This document shows, piece after piece, positions 6,358 to 9,706 of a DNA stretch of 9,706 nt (position 1 is its first letter; each line of letters opens with the position of its first letter). This stretch comes from Nitrospirota bacterium (lineage in GTDB: Bacteria > Nitrospirota > Thermodesulfovibrionia > Thermodesulfovibrionales > UBA6898). The stretch is from the NCBI GenBank assembly GCA_029858145.1, contig JAOUFP010000071.1, positions 1 to 9,706 of the forward strand, read 5' to 3'. The notes under the pieces were generated by a model. That model was not told the origin of the DNA and did not search any database. It saw only the letters and a list, made by a program, of their open reading frames with translations. Both the position numbers and the translations under genes were made by a program.

Positions 6358-7452
6358 ATGGAAGAGAATCCCGAAGTTATAATGCAGTGTCCAAAATGCG
6401 CCAGGGAGTTTTCTCCTGACGTATGCTATTGCGAAGCCTGCTCCGCGATGCTGGAGCCCGTCGAAATAGTCTCACAGCAGAGTGGCGCCGGAAAGGACCT
6501 TCGAAACTCATCTGGAACCGTGCACACTAATGAAAAGGAAGAAATACTCTCCGATGTAAAAATTGATTCTCTCAAAACCGACATAGAACAGACATTTGCC
6601 CGGACACTCCTTCTTGAGCTGAAGCAGCTCAGGCAAAGGTTTGTGCCCGGAGATAATCCGGCCGGGGCAGTTGAAGGCGCTGAGCTTCAACCGGGCCCCG
6701 GCGAAAGCAACCCGGCAGATGAAATCATAAGGAAAAGAATTGCCAAGCTCGAGGCAATTCTCTTCAACCTAGAAAAGAAGATAATCGCAGATATTTCAGA
6801 TCTGGAAACACGTCTTGGCGTTCTTAAGAAGCCGGGATTGTTCGCTCTCCTCACCGATAAGGGCCGTATTTACCGGATGCTCACTTCAGAACTCAAAATC
6901 AAATACGCGGTACTGGACATTATCCACAGTAAACATCCCCCTCCCTCCCTGGAGAGCCGCCTCAGACCGTATTCTTACGCACTTATTGCAGCCGTCGTAT
7001 TGTCAGCGGTTTCATGGACTTTATTTTCCCTGTCAGTGAAAAAACAGACAGTTCCCGTTACACCGCCGGCTGCCTCGCCGGCATACACTGACAAAGGAGA
7101 AAGCATCAGCAGAAGCGATGTCATCGGGCTGCTCGAAGATATAAAGAAGGCAAATCTCGATAAAGACCCGTCTCTCTGGGAATCGAGATATTCGAAGAAC
7201 TATCTTGCGCTTCAGGAGAAGAAAATAAATATACAGAAACTGTGGCAGAACTTTGATTACACTTTCCTTGACTACCGGATAGACGGGATGAATATCCAGC
7301 CGTCAGCTGCAAGCGCTCAGATAACCTGGGTCATAGAACTGCGGGAAAGAAAAACAGGGAAAATCCTCAGGAGTTCAGAGCTGCTCTCCGCCGACTTCAT
7401 CAGAGAAGAAAAGACATTAAAAATCTCAGCGATAAGAAAAAATGGCCGGTAA
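6358..7452 (+). CDS. Zinc-ribbon membrane protein with coiled-coil region and NTF2-like C-terminus
   Basis: A 364-residue protein I cannot assign to a named family. Order of parts: a zinc ribbon C11-x2-C14-x10-C25-x2-C28 with one extra Cys at 23; a linker; helical charged segments at 62-97 and 120-192, the second heptad-like (RKRIAKLEAILFNLEKKI); one transmembrane helix at about 206-226; a Pro-rich spacer; and a C-terminal domain (about 250-364) with a predicted helix pair followed by strands (WESRYSKNYLALQ, ITWVIELRER) reminiscent of NTF2/SnoaL-like folds. The zinc ribbon and helices would be cytoplasmic and the C-terminal domain periplasmic. It starts 3 nt after the lipoprotein stop. An in-frame ATG at 6382 just before the zinc ribbon is a possible alternative start. 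Together the two proteins could link cytoplasm and envelope; this is inference. Confidence 0.8.
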   Translation: MEENPEVIMQCPKCAREFSPDVCYCEACSAMLEPVEIVSQQSGAGKDLRNSSGTVHTNEKEEILSDVKIDSLKTDIEQTFARTLLLELKQLRQRFVPGDNPAGAVEGAELQPGPGESNPADEIIRKRIAKLEAILFNLEKKIIADISDLETRLGVLKKPGLFALLTDKGRIYRMLTSELKIKYAVLDIIHSKHPPPSLESRLRPYSYALIAAVVLSAVSWTLFSLSVKKQTVPVTPPAASPAYTDKGESISRSDVIGLLEDIKKANLDKDPSLWESRYSKNYLALQEKKINIQKLWQNFDYTFLDYRIDGMNIQPSAASAQITWVIELRERKTGKILRSSELLSADFIREEKTLKISAIRKNGR

Positions 7453-7578
7453 CCCCCGCGATTTTCTTTCACTGCCTCAAAATGGTAAGATACGTGCGAA
7501 GGATTTATCCTGATGATCAGGAGTGCCCGAAAATCGACGAACACGCAAATACGAGAGTGATAAAAAACATTTCTTCCC
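7453..7578 (+). other. 126-nt gap before rsmB with weak promoter-like and palindromic elements
   Basis: No terminator is visible after the zinc-ribbon gene. The gap holds TGGTAAGAT (7483-7491), a weak extended -10 without a good -35; a 13-bp palindrome CCTGATGATCAGG (7509-7521); and a 15-codon reading frame at 7513-7560. rsmB has no clear ribosome binding site in its last 15 nt. A secondary internal promoter for rsmB-PASTA-rpe is possible. Confidence 0.3.
7513..7560 (+). CDS. Possible 15-residue leader peptide upstream of rsmB
   Basis: ATG at 7513 opens a short frame, MIRSARKSTNTQIRE, that ends at TGA 7558-7560, directly followed by an in-frame TAA. AAGGA (7499-7503) sits 9 nt before the ATG, a better ribosome binding site than rsmB itself has. 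The stop is 18 nt before rsmB and in the same frame. It could couple ribosomes to rsmB, or be chance; the peptide is basic (three Arg, one Lys) and resembles nothing I know. Confidence 0.25.
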   Translation: MIRSARKSTNTQIRE

Positions 7579-8913
7579 ATGTCTGACGCACGGCTTCTTG
7601 CCATAAAGTCTCTTTTGGAAATATTCAAAAAAGGCAAACGGCCCAAACAATCCCTGGAGTATATCGCTGCATCTCTTGACAGAAGAGACCGGTCCTTTCA
7701 CATGGAGATTGTTTACGGCGTATTGAGATACAGGGACACTATTGACTGGATACTGAACCATTTTCTGGAAAACCCTTCAAAATTGGGCGATTTCACCCTC
7801 AATAATCTCCGGATTGCGGTCTACCAGATCTTTTTTATGCGGGTGCCTGACTGGGCGGTTGTCAACGAATCTGTTGATATCGAAAAGGATAAAACGCTCC
7901 GGGATGCGCCACGGCGGAAAGCTCCTCTGGTGAATGCCGTATTAAGGAACATCCTGAGGCAAAAAGAAGAATTTGCGCTTCCGCTGCAGCTGGACGATCC
8001 AGTTGAATCTGTTGCAGTAAATACCTCCCATCCGAAGTGGCTTGTAGAAAGATGGTTTGAACGGTATGGAAAGGACGAAGCGCTCATGCTTGCCAGGGCG
8101 AACAATGAGATCCAGCCTTTCAGCATCAGGGCCAATACCCTCAGGGTCAGCAGGGATGAGCTGCTTAGAAAGCTGGCGGAGCATGGCGTTGAAAGCGAAC
8201 CAGCACGGTTTTCCCCTGACGGCATCACGCTGAGAAAAATGCACACATACGCTGACCTCAGCTTTATTCACGGCCTGTTTGCCGTGCAGGACGAGGCGTC
8301 CCAGCTCATCGCTTATCTTCTCGACCCCCGTCCCGGTGAAAGGGTCCTCGACGCGTGCGCTGCTCCCGGCGGCAAAACTTCTCATATCGCGCAGATTATG
8401 CGGGATAACGGAGAAATCATCGCTGTTGAAATGGATCCGAAAAGAATCGTCACCCTTAAAGAAAATCTGCAGGTGCTCGGTGCCGGTTCAGCCAAAATAA
8501 TAAACGCTGATATCAACAGCATGCATGAGACGGAGATGGGGGCGTTCGATAGAATCCTTCTGGATGCGCCCTGCTCTTCAATAGGCGTTATAAGAAAAAA
8601 TCCTGACGTCAAATACAAATACACTGCTGCCGATCTGACCAGGAACCGGGGCAGGCAGCTTGCATTGCTGAAGACAGTTTCGCGTTTTTTGGGGGAAAAG
8701 GGCAGGCTCGTGTATTCCGTATGTTCCATCGAACCGGAGGAAGGGGAGCAGGTTATCAGGGAATTCTTGAAGACCGCAGGTGATTTCCGTATTATAGAGG
8801 AGGTGCGTCACGATTTTTTGCACCCCTTCATGGAAAAGGGGTTCTTTAAAACGTATCCTCATAAATATACTATGGACGGTTTTTTTGGAGTGGCTTTGTG
8901 CAGAAACAGATGA
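7579..8913 (+). CDS. rsmB: 16S rRNA (cytosine-967-C5)-methyltransferase RsmB
   Basis: Methylates C967 of 16S rRNA using S-adenosylmethionine. In 444 residues (family about 430-450) it shows an N-terminal NusB-like RNA-binding domain (1-130; e.g. RDRSFHMEIVYGVLRYRDTI and KAPLVNAVLRNIL), a linker, and a C-terminal Rossmann methyltransferase domain. SAM motif I is LDACAAPGGKT (257-267). D285 in VEMD contacts the ribose in this family. Motif IV is DAPCSSIGVIRKNPD, with C332 of the PCS triad, and motif VI is SVCSIEPEEGE with the catalytic C382 in a VCS rather than the more usual TCS context. The ATG at 7579 fits the family N-terminus and two in-frame stops lie just upstream. It overlaps the PASTA gene. 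RsmB is preferred over RsmF or other NSUN-like proteins because of the NusB-like domain. Confidence 0.94.
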   Translation: MSDARLLAIKSLLEIFKKGKRPKQSLEYIAASLDRRDRSFHMEIVYGVLRYRDTIDWILNHFLENPSKLGDFTLNNLRIAVYQIFFMRVPDWAVVNESVDIEKDKTLRDAPRRKAPLVNAVLRNILRQKEEFALPLQLDDPVESVAVNTSHPKWLVERWFERYGKDEALMLARANNEIQPFSIRANTLRVSRDELLRKLAEHGVESEPARFSPDGITLRKMHTYADLSFIHGLFAVQDEASQLIAYLLDPRPGERVLDACAAPGGKTSHIAQIMRDNGEIIAVEMDPKRIVTLKENLQVLGAGSAKIINADINSMHETEMGAFDRILLDAPCSSIGVIRKNPDVKYKYTAADLTRNRGRQLALLKTVSRFLGEKGRLVYSVCSIEPEEGEQVIREFLKTAGDFRIIEEVRHDFLHPFMEKGFFKTYPHKYTMDGFFGVALCRNR

Positions 8914-9608
8914 GCAATTTTCTCAGAATACCTCTTTTCTTTGCAATATTTCTTTTGCTGGGACTGTCTTTCGGTTTTATTACCTTCAAAATCCTGAGCT
9001 TCAGCAGGACAGTGGAAGTCCCATCCCTGACCAATTTGTCGATGCTGGAAGCGAATGAATCGTTGCACCGGAAGGGTCTTTATCTGAACATAGAGGGGGA
9101 AGATTTTGATTCGGCAATACCCGCGGGGCGCATACTGCGACAGGACATTCCCGCGGGCAATAAGGTAAAGGAGAAACGCGCGATCAAGGTTATTGTCAGC
9201 AAGGGGCCGCGTGTATCGTCTGTTCCTCTGCTTGTCAACAATCAGTTGGGCGACGCGGAGTCGTTACTCATGGAGAAAGGTCTCAGCATAGGGAGAACCA
9301 TCTCTGTTCATTCCGACTCGTTCGAAAAAGGGATTATAATAGCTCAAAAACCGGAACCCCATGAGAGGCTGACCGATAAGATAACCGTACTTGTCAGTCT
9401 TGGTCCTCATGAGCTAATCTATTACTGTCCGGATTTCCTGAACAGGAGCATAGAAAACACAAGACAGACGGCAGACAAAATCGGCCTGTTGCTGGAAACA
9501 AAAGGAACAGGCCGCATAGTGGCCGCTCAAAAGCCAAAACCCGGTACCATCATAAAAAACACGGATAAAATATACCTTGACCTGAGAGAGGAAATTATTC
9601 ATGATTAA
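8898..9608 (+). CDS. Membrane-anchored triple-PASTA protein
   Basis: A 236-residue protein with a single N-terminal transmembrane helix (about 11-33) and three PASTA repeats outside the membrane: about 39-103, 106-168 and a divergent third at 174-228. Each holds the strand patterns V-P-x-L, A-x-x-L-x-x-x-G-L and I-x-x-Q-x-P-x-P/A-G. PASTA domains bind muropeptides or beta-lactams in Ser/Thr kinases and class A PBPs, but this protein has neither catalytic domain. I chose GTG at 8898 because GGAG lies 7 nt upstream; ATG at 8910 is the alternative and would give an ATGA overlap with the rsmB stop. The 3' end overlaps rpe by 8 nt. It was probably co-opted into a housekeeping operon for wall sensing or as a stand-alone wall-binding protein; function is not known. 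Confidence 0.85.
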   Translation: MQKQMSNFLRIPLFFAIFLLLGLSFGFITFKILSFSRTVEVPSLTNLSMLEANESLHRKGLYLNIEGEDFDSAIPAGRILRQDIPAGNKVKEKRAIKVIVSKGPRVSSVPLLVNNQLGDAESLLMEKGLSIGRTISVHSDSFEKGIIIAQKPEPHERLTDKITVLVSLGPHELIYYCPDFLNRSIENTRQTADKIGLLLETKGTGRIVAAQKPKPGTIIKNTDKIYLDLREEIIHD

Positions 9609-9706
9609 GATTGCTCCGTCCATACTGTCCGCAAATTTTGTAAGGCTGGAGGAAGATATAAAGGCTGCTGAAAATGCCGGCGCGCATATGCTGCATATCG
9701 ACGTAA
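9601..9706 (+). CDS. rpe: Ribulose-phosphate 3-epimerase, 5' part only
   Basis: Interconverts ribulose-5-phosphate and xylulose-5-phosphate in the pentose phosphate pathway. The first 35 residues match the family start exactly: IAPSILSANF with S7, and AGAHMLHIDV with the metal ligands H32 and D34 of the TIM barrel. The ATG has AGGA 8 nt upstream and overlaps the last 8 nt of the PASTA gene. About 220 residues are usual, so most of the gene lies beyond the right edge. Confidence 0.95.
   Translation, partial: MIKIAPSILSANFVRLEEDIKAAENAGAHMLHIDV

Noticed and set aside
7501..7563. rsmB N-terminus broken by a nonsense mutation
   Set aside because: The 7513 frame is in register with rsmB, but both TGA and TAA intervene and the family N-terminus begins naturally at 7579.
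7942..8385. 147-codon minus-strand frame
   Set aside because: It is antisense to the RsmB core, where the plus frame carries the SAM motif and family signatures.
1..9706. Mobile element, CRISPR array or defence island
   Set aside because: No transposase, integrase, long direct or terminal repeats, spacer-repeat pattern or defence-protein signature was seen.

Overview
The window reads as ordinary chromosome from a free-living bacterium of moderate GC. The gene families and their grouping (glgA with a GalT-like protein; def-fmt-DUF116; rsmB-PASTA-rpe) suggest an uncultured relative of the Nitrospirota/Thermodesulfovibrio or Geobacter-like deltaproteobacteria. That is recollection of gene neighbourhoods, not a database match. 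I see no rRNA, tRNA, CRISPR array, insertion sequence, phage gene or defence gene. Nearly all of the sequence is coding.

Layout. (1) 1-2184, minus strand: a two-gene sugar-nucleotide operon, a galT-like uridylyl/adenylyltransferase followed by glgA (glycogen synthase, cut by the left edge), joined by an ATGA overlap. Its leader holds a perfect 10-bp inverted repeat over an extended -10 promoter, and a pair of competing hairpins, one of which would mask the galT ribosome binding site. (2) 2459-3430, plus strand: a lone RNase Z-like metallo-beta-lactamase-fold protein. (3) 3485-5462, minus strand: def (peptide deformylase), fmt (Met-tRNA formyltransferase) and a cysteine-rich DUF116 protein. 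The first two add and later remove the N-formyl group of nascent proteins. (4) 5587-9706, plus strand: a TolB/CsgG-like lipoprotein, a membrane-anchored zinc-ribbon protein with an NTF2-like C-terminus, rsmB (16S rRNA m5C methyltransferase), a membrane PASTA-repeat protein and the start of rpe (ribulose-phosphate 3-epimerase).

Blocks 3 and 4 carry the families I recall as one collinear cluster in other bacteria (def-fmt-DUF116-rsmB-PASTA-rpe). Here they are divergent, with two poorly characterised envelope genes between them. Most junctions inside the operons have 3-16 nt gaps or overlaps and several have clear Shine-Dalgarno sequences. In contrast the RNase Z-like gene and def, each first in its transcript, lack one and have TATAAT exactly 5 nt before ATG, as expected for leaderless mRNAs.

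No clearly new multi-gene system is visible. The best leads are the galT leader RNA, the leaderless-start pattern, the substrate of the GalT-like enzyme and the lipoprotein/zinc-ribbon pair.
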